NCBI GenBank assembly: GCA_003133225.1
Contig: PKWL01000134.1
Span: 1 to 43,151 of the forward strand
Origin: Janthinobacterium sp.
GTDB lineage: Bacteria > Pseudomonadota > Gammaproteobacteria > Burkholderiales > Burkholderiaceae_D
Length of the DNA: 43,151 nucleotides
Direction of reading: 5' to 3'
Shown: in pieces, positions 32,263 to 40,840 of the stretch
Numbering within the stretch: the stretch's first letter is position 1
How the letters are laid out: each line of letters begins with the position of its first letter
The notes under the pieces: generated by a model
The model's database searches: none
What the model saw: only the letters and a program-made list of their open reading frames with translations
What the model was told of the DNA's origin: nothing
Program-made: the position numbers and the translations under genes

Positions 32263-33942
32263 TCAAAATGTAGACTGGATCGACACCGTCAGGAAGTCGC
32301 GGTCACGTAATGATTGGGCACCCGTTTGCATGAACAGCCCGGGGATGGCCGTATTCGTGTTCGGCGTCAAAAAGGCATTTCCTGAACCATAAAAATGCAC
32401 GTAGTTGACTCCAACCTTGAACTGATTCTTGACATTGGCATTCACGCCAATATCAAGATCACCACCATGCTCGACGCCACCGTTAAACTTGAACACAGCC
32501 GACGAACGACCAGACGGGTTGTAGCCAAGGCCGATAGGTACTGAGAAGTCAACGCCGGAGACAACCTGGAAGTACTGGGGCTCGAAAATCATGCGGAAGG
32601 CCGTCGCATCACGCGTCACATTGGGGTCTATCGCCAATGGGTTCTGCTGTATGCTCAGCGTCCTGTTCCAAGCCAACTCGTTAAGGAAGACGGCGCCGTC
32701 CCAGATTGGACTACCACCAAAAAGAGTAACGCTGGAGATATTCAAATGCGCTGTGCGCCCAACAGCATAGAGAGGATTATCGCTACCATTTCCGGCCAGC
32801 GACATATCTATCGCCGGCCCCGACACTAGCGGAGCGTTGGTGCGCAAAGAGGCTTCACCCGAGACGTTGGACGCTCCAACCACCGTGCTAAAGCTGGCAC
32901 CGACGGTCTTGACGCCGTCGGCATATACCAAGCGATACTCGCCCAGAACAGGCGACAGCATGATCTGCGGCAACTTGTCGTTGTACTGCGCAGCGTATAG
33001 GCCATACTCCACTGTGCCACCTTCAGGTTTGAAGCGTAGCTGCACCCCGGCTTGCCCGGAAGTTTTTCCATTGAGATCACCGACGTGCCGCATGCCCAGC
33101 GCTGACTCCGCGCCAGCGCCAACGAAGTCAACGTCGCTCAGGTAGGAGCCCGACGGCGGTAGACGGGTCGGTTCCCATCCGAATTGGTAGTAGGCGCCAA
33201 CAGATACGTTCGGAGAGACTTGCGCCTGGGTGGAGATCTGATCGACCGGGCGAATGATTTCCTTGAACTGCGAACCGGGCACTTGCAGCAGCTTGATCAG
33301 ATCGACCGGCGACTGCGCATTGGCTATGCCATTTGCGCCGAAGAAAAGAGTTTCGCCGTAGAGCACAGAATGCCTGCCCAGGCGGACGACCATCGGGGTC
33401 TCGGAATCGGCATCATTTTTGTAGGACACGAAAGCGTCGAGTATTTCGGCATAGTTCCCCATCAACTTGGCGGTCGCCGCGGTGAAGTGCCCGGCCGGCA
33501 CGCTTAAGGAGTTGACCGTTGCCGGCGAAGTGTTAGCGTTGGGCCTTTCATACACGTCGTCATACCATGCGGCGCCACTTACGCGAAAACCAAAATTTTT
33601 GTAGGTACCGTCGAGTTCCGTAAGCCAATCGACGCGATCGGTCATCAAGCCGTCTTTCTTGAAGTTGCGGTCGCCATCGTCGAGCTGGGGCCCGGGCGGA
33701 GGATTACCCGGATCTCCATTCAGGATTTTTCCACTCGGATTCAACAGGCGCACGCCGGCGCTGTATTTCAAGGTGTTGTCCCAACGCAGCTTCACATCGG
33801 AGTTAGCAGTATCAAGCTCGAAGGCATGCACAGAGCCCACTAGGCCCATCACGGCGATGGCCCCAAAAACAGCCTGCCCAACGCACTTCATCTGCCCGGA
33901 CGGCGTGGCGCCGCCGGCTTTCTCACAAGCAAGTATTTTCAT
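32263..33942 (-). CDS. DUF1302 outer-membrane protein
   Basis: 559 residues from the ATG at 33942, which has GGGGA 5-6 nt upstream; an ATG 12 bp earlier lacks a ribosome site. A long N-terminal segment (about 20-45, ending SVHAFEL) acts as signal peptide. The mature part is rich in alternating polar and aromatic strands and ends in a terminal Phe (SIQSTF), as outer-membrane barrels do. DUF1302 proteins are predicted porin-like, giving entry or exit for hydrophobic substrates. It is the first gene of the long operon and sits 42 bp after the predicted -10 box. A paralogue begins at the right edge of the window. Confidence 0.92.
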   Translation of the reverse strand: MKILACEKAGGATPSGQMKCVGQAVFGAIAVMGLVGSVHAFELDTANSDVKLRWDNTLKYSAGVRLLNPSGKILNGDPGNPPPGPQLDDGDRNFKKDGLMTDRVDWLTELDGTYKNFGFRVSGAAWYDDVYERPNANTSPATVNSLSVPAGHFTAATAKLMGNYAEILDAFVSYKNDADSETPMVVRLGRHSVLYGETLFFGANGIANAQSPVDLIKLLQVPGSQFKEIIRPVDQISTQAQVSPNVSVGAYYQFGWEPTRLPPSGSYLSDVDFVGAGAESALGMRHVGDLNGKTSGQAGVQLRFKPEGGTVEYGLYAAQYNDKLPQIMLSPVLGEYRLVYADGVKTVGASFSTVVGASNVSGEASLRTNAPLVSGPAIDMSLAGNGSDNPLYAVGRTAHLNISSVTLFGGSPIWDGAVFLNELAWNRTLSIQQNPLAIDPNVTRDATAFRMIFEPQYFQVVSGVDFSVPIGLGYNPSGRSSAVFKFNGGVEHGGDLDIGVNANVKNQFKVGVNYVHFYGSGNAFLTPNTNTAIPGLFMQTGAQSLRDRDFLTVSIQSTF

Positions 33943-33983
33943 CTTTGTCCCCATCAGTGAAATTTTAACTTCTTTTTTTTGAC

Positions 33984-34012
33984 ACTTTAATCAGTATTGA
34001 GACATGTGTCAA
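33984..34012 (-). promoter_or_regulatory. Predicted sigma-70-type promoter of the main operon
   Basis: On the minus strand, TTGACA (34012-34007) is followed by a 17-bp spacer and TAAAGT (33989-33984, 4 of 6 consensus bases). A start point near 33977 would leave a 5' leader of about 35 nt to the DUF1302 ATG. The -35 lies inside an operator-like palindrome. Confidence 0.65.
33997..34012. promoter_or_regulatory. Operator-like palindrome 1, over the -35 box
   Basis: TTGAGA-CATG-TGTCAA, a 6-4-6 inverted repeat with one mismatched pair, shares its geometry and outer bases with two further sites upstream (34063, 34097). Occupation would cover the -35 element, so a repressor is the simplest model. 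The GntR regulator at 36841 is the nearest candidate. Confidence 0.5.
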
Positions 34013-34062
34013 CTAGTTTAAGGGCACCTCTAAAAATCTACACGGCGCTTTCTGGAACTCAA

Positions 34063-34078
34063 ATGACATTTTTGTCAT
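34063..34078. promoter_or_regulatory. Operator-like palindrome 2
   Basis: ATGACA-TTTT-TGTCAT is a perfect 6-4-6 inverted repeat, the best copy of the three. Its centre lies 66 bp from site 1 and 34 bp from site 3, near six and three helical turns, so the same face of the DNA could be used. Confidence 0.5.
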
Positions 34079-34096
34079 AACGAAGTTTTGTTCATT

Positions 34097-34112
34097 ATGA
34101 CGACATTGTCAA
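34097..34112. promoter_or_regulatory. Operator-like palindrome 3
   Basis: ATGACG-ACAT-TGTCAA is the third copy of the 6-4-6 motif, with one mismatched pair plus an A/A outer base. Downstream on the plus side (34113-34439) I find no gene; an AT-rich patch to about 34165 may hold further regulatory sequence. Confidence 0.4.
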
Positions 34113-34439
34113 GATGAATATAGGATATATGAAAAATATATTTCTCTTGACTATTTCGAGCACATTTAGCAACCCAGAATAGGCTGGTGCATCGACGACC
34201 GTGTGGCGTAGCACTGCCTGTCACCTACATATGGCGTACACAAAGGCGAGCTGGCTGCACGCGCCGTTCTTAGCTCAAGCTACAATGCGGAGTAGTGCAT
34301 ATCGCTTCGATCCTCGCCAAGGTGTGCCGACACCCAGCCACACGGGTCGATCGCGACTGGGTCGGGCGACACTGAAGTGCGCCGCCGAACTGGGGCATCG
34401 ACAGGCAGCCTTGATCACTAGAAGGGGCGAGCCGACCGG

Positions 34440-35187
34440 CAGGAAACACTGCTATCGCTTCTGGCGCCGCTGTCAAACAAGTTAATTTCTGACATTGACG
34501 ACGAAATCACGATCGCCCGTCAAGCCGAGTCACAAGCGCATGCGCTTGCCCGCTACATTCGAACGCTCACTGCGTGGCTGAATCATGACGTCCTGGCGCT
34601 GGCCGGTCCGAGCTTGGCCATACTGGGATACGGCGAGATCTGTTCGACTTCGCAGTTGCCACATTGAGCCGGCGCGAGATCGGATCCGCGCCGCATCCGC
34701 TCGGTTCGCACGGCTTTGCAAAACCAGCGCGCGACGACCTGCTCGCATTCCGGCGTGCTCGACGAAAAATTGGACGGCATCGCGCAAGCCCACGCATTGC
34801 CAGATGATCTCGTGCGCCCAGCGTGCGTATTGCACCGCAGGCCGAGCACATCGCCGGCGTACTGGCACGGATGGACCCGGTTGCGTGCCAGCATGGGCAG
34901 CAGTTTCACGCAGTCTTTGACGCCATGGCGCAGGCCATGGCACAGACGCCCCAAAGCAGCGCCCTGGTGGAAAACCTGAAATCACGGCTTCGCAACTATT
35001 TCACGCTGCGCCGACAACTCGGGGGCTCGTATCTGGGCTTGCTTCAGTTTTTTCTGAACCGTCGCGGCTTCCTGCGCACCGGCGTCCTGAGCGCGTCGGC
35101 AAAAGTCCAGCCCAAGTGATGGTGCCAAGGCCATCCTACTCGCTCACGCTGCTGGGCTTTGGACCACTCCAGCCTCAACGAGCCTGA
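34440..35187 (+). pseudogene. Decayed transposase, C-terminal half
   Basis: Fragments in different plus-strand frames read ALARYIRTLTAWLNHDVLAL (from about 34537), then SVRTALQNQRA, VLDEKLDGIAQAHALPDDLV, ARMDPVACQHGQQFHAVFDA, SRLRNYFTLRRQLGGSYLGL, and finally LLGFGPLQPQRA before a TGA at 35185. This is the pattern of a transposase common in Oxalobacteraceae-type genomes, with an arginine-rich NSRLRNYFTLRRHLG motif. I recall the pattern but cannot name the IS family with certainty. Several frameshifts and stops make it inactive. The N-terminal half of what appears to be the same family is at 37694. Confidence 0.6.
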
Positions 35188-35849
35188 CCAACGGGAGGCG
35201 GCCAGCCGCCCTCGACCTCAACCCATTTCAATGAAATTCCCTTTTTCAGGAGGAGGAATCCGCTCGCCCATGTCACCCAAAAAAGACCACTGTTGAACCA
35301 CGGCTTTGGCGCTCAGAATTTCTGACCCACTTTTGCTCACTGAAAGCTAACCCATCGAATGCGCAGATTTCTGCCTTACTAAGCCCGGTTTAACACTCGA
35401 GTTGTCGGCCAGGGCGATTTGAGTCTGACCGAATGGTCAGATGCCGCCGAAGGACGGCACCCTGGCGTTTCGCGGTGGCATGCAGGAGCGTTTGCGGGGC
35501 CGTCCCTCGCAGCGACGATGCCAGCCGCCCAGCGGCCAATGCCCGTCGATTTTTACGTATTCATTGAACGTAAGTCTATGGCGGCAAGCGGCTTCGGCAA
35601 GTGAGTTGTCTCAATTCCATGTATCGCATCAAATCAAGAGAACCTGAGATGGGCGCCTCCCTGGTGGGAGCCCGCAACACAAGGTTCGGTGCGGAGTCCA
35701 AGGCGTCGCCAAGCGTTTTTTCTCCGTGTTGACGTGCTTTTGCGGAACTTTGGCATGCAAGCGTTTTTGGAAACCCAAGGGCGGGAACGACTGCGGGCAG
35801 ATGGCGAAGATTTGGGGGGATGGGAGCCATGGCGAGATAAGACCTACTT
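35188..35849. other. Stretch without a supported gene between IS remnants
   Basis: Several short frames exist on both strands (for example a minus-strand one ending near 35576), but none has a ribosome site or a motif I recognise. Copies of CTGACCCAC-like words near 35326 recall the left edge of the window and may be further IS-end debris. Confidence 0.4.
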
Positions 35850-36060
35850 TGTCTTGCGAGGCGCTTTCGATTGAGCTGCTGATGGGGGTAGTAATGGCGT
35901 TGCCGGCGCCATGGGTGTGGCGCTGCGCAAGGATGGTCCCTCAATGCGGATGGTGATGCAGTGGTGCTGGAGTCGATCAAGCAGCGCATCGACCAGAGGC
36001 TTATTGTTAAACAATTCGTACCACTGGGGATAGTCTAAATTCGTGGTGATGATTGTACTC
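35850..36060 (-). pseudogene. istB: IS21-family helper ATPase IstB, C-terminal fragment
   Basis: On the minus strand, STIITTNLDYPQWYELFNN followed by KPLVDALLDRLQHHCITIRI is the conserved C-terminal part of IstB-like AAA+ transposition helpers (usual forms STIITSNL...W and LLDRLxHHC). Walker A and B are absent; the open frame continues upstream only through unrelated sequence. The partner transposase IstA is not found nearby. Confidence 0.75.
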
Positions 36061-36372
36061 ACCCTCGCCGCATTGGCGGGGGCCAACTGATGCGCAATCG
36101 TCGGCGCGCACGCGTGTCGACCCGTGCTAGTGGGCCGCGAGTAATTTACTGGGGGAACTATCGCCAAGGGCGCCGACGTGGTCTTACTCTTCGCTACACC
36201 TACGTTTTACAGCCTTGGCCTTGGCGCCAAGCCACAGGCGCGCGCGTCCAGCAACGTCTGGTTCTCGCCATGCATCCTGAGCGCACCTTTGCCCACTATG
36301 ATCGCGCATGGTGACCACCCCCGATGGCCGTGAACTGGGCAGGCGGCGCGAAACTCGAGCCGCGCCTTCGAT

Positions 36373-36630
36373 TCAAACCGTCGCACAACATTTCTTGTAT
36401 TTCTTCCCCGATCCACAAGGACATGGTTCATTGCGGCCAACCTTGTGCGACACCGCAGGCTGCTTAACCGCGATGCGCTCCCCCACGCTTTTCATCGTCT
36501 GGTAGCGTTGCGACAGACGCGCAATATGATCGGTGTGGCGCTGCCGGTACGCGTCCCACAACTGCCCCAGCAGCGCATGGCCCTTCTTGCCCGGATCCAT
36601 ATCGACCTTGCCGGACAACTGGACGATCAC
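36373..36630 (-). CDS. Short protein or fragment with SEC-C zinc motif
   Basis: 85 residues ending in [19 protein letters not shown] plus three residues. This SEC-C motif (C-x-C-x8-CC type) is the zinc-binding tail of SecA and of many uncharacterised proteins. The N-terminal part (about 1-60) is not recognised and the upstream frame runs into non-coding sequence, so this may be the tail of a longer, lost protein. It lies on the minus strand among IS remnants; between its end and 36060 nothing is supported. Confidence 0.55.
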   Translation of the reverse strand: MIVQLSGKVDMDPGKKGHALLGQLWDAYRQRHTDHIARLSQRYQTMKSVGERIAVKQPAVSHKVGRNEPCPCGSGKKYKKCCATV

Positions 36631-36840
36631 ATCCCCGGGCGATTCGATCCCATCCGGCGCCGCGAAGTGGATGGGTCAATTTCCATGAGCGCCAAAGACC
36701 ACGCCCCAAAATAGATAAAAATCGCCATTAAATTGCATTATTTATGACACAGACCACTAGCAGCAGCGCCCTCCTCCGGACGGCAGAAAACTACTTGAAG
36801 GTCATGATAAAATAGATTATTGGATGGCCTATATATTATT

Positions 36841-37599
36841 ATGACCAATAAAAATTTGACTAATATGCAAGAAGACGGCGATATAGCCCGTAGCCAGTCG
36901 TCGATGTCTTTTCAACGTATACGCAGCGACATACTCCACGGGCGGCACCCGCCCGGCGAACGCCTCAAGATCTCTGAACTGGCGGCGTCACTCAATGTCA
37001 GTCCTGGCGCAATCCGCGAAGCGTTGTCGCGGCTTAGTTCTGAACAGTTAGTTATTTCACGCGATCAGCGCGGCTTCGTTGTTGCGCCTCTGTCATTGGA
37101 TGATCTGGAGGATTTGAGCGACCTCCGCTGTGAAATCGAAGAAATCGCCTTACGACGTTCTGTCGCACGCGGCGACGTCGATTGGGAAGCCGGCATTCTT
37201 GCGGCCGGACATCGTCTACAAAGCACGCCGCTGCTTTCGGGCGACGCTTTCCCTTCTTTAGCGCCAGAATGGCTCGCCCGGCATGCTGCATTCCATGCGG
37301 CACTTGTCAGCAACTGTGGCTGCAAAAGGATGCTTGAACTACATGCGAGCTTGTATGAGCAGTTTGAACGCTACCGCGGCTTGTCCGTCAATAATGTCGA
37401 GCGAGCCAAGACCGTCCCCAAAGAACATCAGGAGCTCGTCGAGGCCGCCTTAGCGCGCGATGCCAATAAACTGGTAGCGCTGATGCTTTCCCATCTGCGC
37501 AAAACCACTAAATTCATAATTGCTAAAGCGCTGGCGGCGCAAAGCGAAGAGCAGGGACAGAAAGCTCCAGAGAAAACTGGCCGGGCGGCAAACGGATAG
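36841..37599 (+). CDS. GntR-family (FadR/FCD subgroup) transcriptional regulator
   Basis: 252 residues from the ATG at 36841; an in-frame TTG at 36820 and ATGs at 36865 and 36904 are alternatives, none with a good ribosome site. The winged helix is at about 22-85 (RIRSDILHGRHPPGERLKIS, SELAASLNVSPGAIREALSR, GFVVAPLS). The FCD ligand-binding domain follows (about 90-225; LEDLSDLRCEIEEIALRRSV, HAAFHAALVSNCG, KEHQELVEAALARD), with the Asp-His-His type metal-binding pattern partly visible. It faces away from the main operon, whose promoter is 2.9 kb to the left beyond IS debris, and is the most likely regulator of that operon or of the right-hand operon. That is an inference from position. Confidence 0.92.
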   Translation: MTNKNLTNMQEDGDIARSQSSMSFQRIRSDILHGRHPPGERLKISELAASLNVSPGAIREALSRLSSEQLVISRDQRGFVVAPLSLDDLEDLSDLRCEIEEIALRRSVARGDVDWEAGILAAGHRLQSTPLLSGDAFPSLAPEWLARHAAFHAALVSNCGCKRMLELHASLYEQFERYRGLSVNNVERAKTVPKEHQELVEAALARDANKLVALMLSHLRKTTKFIIAKALAAQSEEQGQKAPEKTGRAANG

Positions 37600-37693
37600 A
37601 ATTTTCGACGTGGTTCAACCAAGGTAACAGGTGTAGCGCGGATTAGTGCGGTTAAGCGATACTGTTGTCCCTCAATTTGAACCGTGGCCATGT

Positions 37694-37825
37694 ATGAATC
37701 CATCCGCCTATCCGGCAGCCCAGCTGCTCGAAGTTGAACGAAAGAACCTGGCCATTCTGGCGTTGGCTGGGCCGGCTACAATCAGCGAACTGGCCTCTCA
37801 GCGTGGTGTGAGCCGCACACGCGAG
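37694..37825 (+). pseudogene. N-terminal fragment of a transposase (HTH region)
   Basis: Begins MNPSAYPAAQLLEVERKNLA and continues through the helix-turn-helix TISELASQRGVSR before similarity ends near 37825. It appears to be the N-terminus of the same transposase type whose C-terminal half is at 34440-35187. It is a stub: no catalytic domain follows. The gap 37826-38002 and the stretch 37600-37693 hold nothing else I can support. Confidence 0.5.
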
Positions 37826-38002
37826 TTCCAGAAAATCCTGCCGTCCGCGGATAATCAGGACCCACGCTCCTCGCAGCATTGCGGGCTCGGGCCAGTACAC
37901 GCGCATCGTGCCGCTGAAATATTCCGCGCTCACGAGGGCAGCCTCAACTCTTTGGTAACCAGCTGAAAATCAACCTTTCGGCGGAAGATTTCACCGCTCT
38001 CA

Positions 38003-39223
38003 TCACCCTTTTTGGCCCAAGCGGAATATTTTGTTGCTTGTCTTCCAGAACACCAGTTCGCGCTCAGCCGGGCTCGGAAGCACGTCCTCGACAATCTTGA
38101 CATGCTCTTTGATCCCGTATGGCACCGGACCGAAGTCGGAGCCGAATACCACTCGGTCCACACCGCACATCTCAACCGCGGCTCGCAGTCCAATGGGGTT
38201 GAACCCCATGCAGTCGACCAGGATGTTGGTCTTGAAATAGTCGGATGGCGGCCGCTTGTTCGTGTAAGGCCTACCGGCCGGCGGGTTGGGAATACCTTTG
38301 TAGTTGAGGTGCCAATTGAATTCGAGGCGTCCAAGGATCGACGCGAGTTCACCGCCCATGTGGACAATCAGCACTTGCAACTTCGGGTGGCGATCGAACA
38401 CGCCGGAGGCGATCATCCGGGCACCGTTGACAGTCGAATCGAAGGGACGGCCGACCGCCTCGTTGAGGCGGTATTGCATGAGCGACTCGTGCCCGATCGA
38501 CAGCATCGGTGGATGGATGTGCACCACGATGTCATTCGCTGCCGCAAACTCCCACAGCCATTCCGCCTTGGGGCTGTCGAGGAAAGTACGTTCCGAGCCG
38601 TCGCCGTAGCTGGACGAAACCGCAATCGCCTTGGCGCCGCCCTGGCGGATCATCTCCTCGACGATCGGCCGACAGCTCTCGTCGAGCGCGTGTGCGTTGG
38701 CCGTCAGTGCGAATTCGCCGGGAAAGCGATCCCTGATCTCCATGTATTCGTCGTTCAAGAACTTGAGGGCATCGCCCGTGCTAACTTGAAGCAGACCCCG
38801 CGCAATCCACTCCACCTCGCCGCCATTGGTGACAAGGCTGAGAGTGACGCCACCCTCGCGCTGCTTGGTCATGGCGTAGTCCAGATCGAAACACTCACGA
38901 TAGCCGATCAAGTCCTGAGCGTTGGTCTGCGGGAATCCTTGTTTCGGGTCGAACAGGCCTCGCTCTGCCATCTTGGCTTGCAATTTGATTCCCATCGGGT
39001 GCCGGTGGGTATCGACGATGGCCCGGTGTTTTTTTCCGTTCGGTGCTAGCCGCGAATTGTGGTCGGACTTGACGGGGGTCTCGCTGGGCGACGCCGCGCC
39101 GAGCAATGGGATCGCGGCCATCAGGCCAAGGGCGGCGCGACGATCAATTTTCTTAGCGTGAGCGGCGGGCTCCGACTTTTGCTCAGCCGTCACATCCTGC
39201 TGGAGTTGTAAATCAGTTTTCAT
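38003..39223 (-). CDS. Amidohydrolase_2-family metal-dependent hydrolase/decarboxylase with Tat-like signal
   Basis: 406 residues. The N-terminus has a twin-arginine-like signal (KKIDRRAALGLMAAIPLLGA, about 25-44) after a charged leader. The mature part is a TIM-barrel amidohydrolase of the ACMSD/gamma-resorcylate-decarboxylase branch. Metal-site residues are visible as VDTHRHP (about 70-76), HIHPP (about 235), HMGGE (about 288) and the Asp in GSDFGP (about 366). Members decarboxylate or hydrolyse aromatic and lactone-type acids; gamma-resorcylate decarboxylase makes resorcinol, which would fit the nearby resorcinol-hydroxylase-type enzyme, but export to the periplasm argues against that exact role. 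It follows BKACE by 254 bp. Confidence 0.85.
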   Translation of the reverse strand: MKTDLQLQQDVTAEQKSEPAAHAKKIDRRAALGLMAAIPLLGAASPSETPVKSDHNSRLAPNGKKHRAIVDTHRHPMGIKLQAKMAERGLFDPKQGFPQTNAQDLIGYRECFDLDYAMTKQREGGVTLSLVTNGGEVEWIARGLLQVSTGDALKFLNDEYMEIRDRFPGEFALTANAHALDESCRPIVEEMIRQGGAKAIAVSSSYGDGSERTFLDSPKAEWLWEFAAANDIVVHIHPPMLSIGHESLMQYRLNEAVGRPFDSTVNGARMIASGVFDRHPKLQVLIVHMGGELASILGRLEFNWHLNYKGIPNPPAGRPYTNKRPPSDYFKTNILVDCMGFNPIGLRAAVEMCGVDRVVFGSDFGPVPYGIKEHVKIVEDVLPSPAERELVFWKTSNKIFRLGQKG

Positions 39224-39477
39224 GGTGCACTTTCAATGAAGTTAAGGAACATAGTTCGGGGTGCGTTGTGCTCTTGCCGTGATTTTCCAACGGCCTCGAC
39301 ACCATGGGGTGCCTAAGAGTAGGTGTTAGCATGTCTCCGTTATTTCGTTACGAGAAATGATAAACTACAATTTTGTTAAACGAATGATATGGAATTCACT
39401 CTTCGGTTAGCCTCAAGTTAACACCTAATGTTGCTGTGAATCAGGCTTTCAACAAATGGTATGGCGGCAGTCTAACG
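39224..39477. other. 254-bp gap between the BKACE and amidohydrolase genes
   Basis: AT-rich, with an imperfect inverted repeat TTTCGTTACGAGAAA near 39345. It is long enough to hold a separate promoter for the amidohydrolase gene, but I cannot assign -35 and -10 boxes with confidence. No open frame is convincing. Confidence 0.35.
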
Positions 39478-40404
39478 TCAGAACCCGACGTTGTTCCGTC
39501 CTTTCAATTTCAATATTTCGCGTGCCTCCTCCGGTGTCGCGATCTCCAGGGACAAGCCTTCGAGAATGGTACGCAAACGCCGCACCTGCTCGGCACTCGA
39601 TTTCGCCAGCTTGCCTTTGCTTTCCCAGAGCGAATCCTCAAGGCCCACGCGGCAATGCCCGCCGATCGCGGACGACAAGGTGTTGACGTGCATCTGGTGC
39701 GCGCCAGCACCAAGCACCGACCACACATAGTTATTTCCAAACAGTCGGTCGGCGGTCCGCTTCATATGCAGCACGTCTTCAGGATGCGCGCCGATGCCGC
39801 CGAGAAGACCAAAGACTGATTGGATAAACAAGGGGGGCTTGACGACTTCCTGTTCGAAGAAATAGGCGGCAGTGTAGAGGTGTCCAATGTCGTAGCACTC
39901 GATCTCAAACCGCGTATCGTTGTCGCGACAAGATGTCAGGATGTGATCGATATCCTTGAACGTGTTCTTGAACACCCGATCATAACTACCTTCAAGATAA
40001 GGCTTTTCCCAGTCGTGCTTGAATTCCTTATGGCGCTTGAGCATCGGAAACATCCCGAAATTCATCGAGCCCATGTTGAGAGAGGCGATTTCTGGCTTCA
40101 GCTGCAAAGCCGGTTGCAAGCGCTCCTCTATGCTCATGGTTGCCGCTCCACCTGTCGTCAGATTGATCACCACGTCGCTGGCGGCTTTAATCTGTGGCAG
40201 GAACTGGCGGAACAGCTCTGGATCCTGTGAGGGACGTCCGTCGACCGGGTTGCGCGCATGCAGATGCACAATAGCGGCACCTGCTTCGGCGGCTTCAATT
40301 GACTGCTCTGCAATCTGGGCCGGCGTCACCGGCAAATATGGTGACATGGACGGCGTATGGATTGAGCCGGTGATGGCGCAGCTAATGATGACCTTGTTTT
40401 TCAT
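39478..40404 (-). CDS. Beta-keto-acid cleavage enzyme (BKACE, DUF849 family)
   Basis: 308 residues, normal for the family. BKACE enzymes condense a beta-keto acid with acetyl-CoA and split the product to acetoacetate and a new CoA ester. Zinc ligands are visible in the VHLHARNP motif (about residues 46-48) and GGHCRVGLED (about 248-257), with the family's NLTTGG at about 80 and FEIECYDIGHLY (about 165-176). GAGGAG precedes the ATG by 5 nt. It starts 31 bp after the decayed RND gene of the second envelope module. A BKACE homologue cleaves triacetate in anaerobic phloroglucinol breakdown, as I recall, which would suit a polyphenol pathway here. Confidence 0.92.
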   Translation of the reverse strand: MKNKVIISCAITGSIHTPSMSPYLPVTPAQIAEQSIEAAEAGAAIVHLHARNPVDGRPSQDPELFRQFLPQIKAASDVVINLTTGGAATMSIEERLQPALQLKPEIASLNMGSMNFGMFPMLKRHKEFKHDWEKPYLEGSYDRVFKNTFKDIDHILTSCRDNDTRFEIECYDIGHLYTAAYFFEQEVVKPPLFIQSVFGLLGGIGAHPEDVLHMKRTADRLFGNNYVWSVLGAGAHQMHVNTLSSAIGGHCRVGLEDSLWESKGKLAKSSAEQVRRLRTILEGLSLEIATPEEAREILKLKGRNNVGF

Positions 40405-40434
40405 ATTTTCTCCTCGTATGTTACAGATGAATAT

Positions 40435-40840
40435 TCATAGATTACGCCCGCAAACGATCGGCTCATCCAGCAAAAGCATGTTTTCCGGCTGGTCTTGCAG
40501 AGCCGTCTGCAGGTCCGAGGCGATGACCTTCGGCTTAAGAAGAAAATGCGCCAGCGCAGGAAGCAGGATGAGTGCGCCCAGCATATTTCCAACGAACATA
40601 AAAGCAAGCAGCTACCCCATATCAACCTGGAATTTGATGGGCGAGAAGACCCATGTTGCCACGGCGATACCGAGAGTGATGCCGGTCAGGACAACCACCT
40701 TGCCCGTGAACAGCAGCGCCCGGTAGTAGGCGACGGATAGCGATTCCCCTGCCCTCAGGTTGGCGAGCACCACGGTCAATATGTACAAGGCGTAGTCAAC
40801 GCCAATACCCTCCCCAAGCGCAATGACCGGTAGCGTGGCC
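40435..40840 (-). pseudogene. C-terminal fragment of a second MMPL/RND transporter, with in-frame stop
   Basis: Reads ATLPVIALGEGIGVDYALYI through FSPIKFQVDMG, then a TAG (40612-40614), then LLAFMFVGNMLGALILLPAL and on to a TGA at 40435-40437. It corresponds to roughly the last quarter of the intact RND protein at 27199-29661. The 5' three-quarters have been deleted, the junction being at about 40840-40850 with the YCF48 fragment upstream, out of frame. The Val-to-Glu change in LGEGIG also touches the conserved helix. Confidence 0.9.

Noticed and set aside
36090..36314. 74-aa plus-strand frame between the istB tail and the SEC-C fragment
   Set aside because: No ribosome site, no motif, and a composition typical of non-coding GC-rich DNA.
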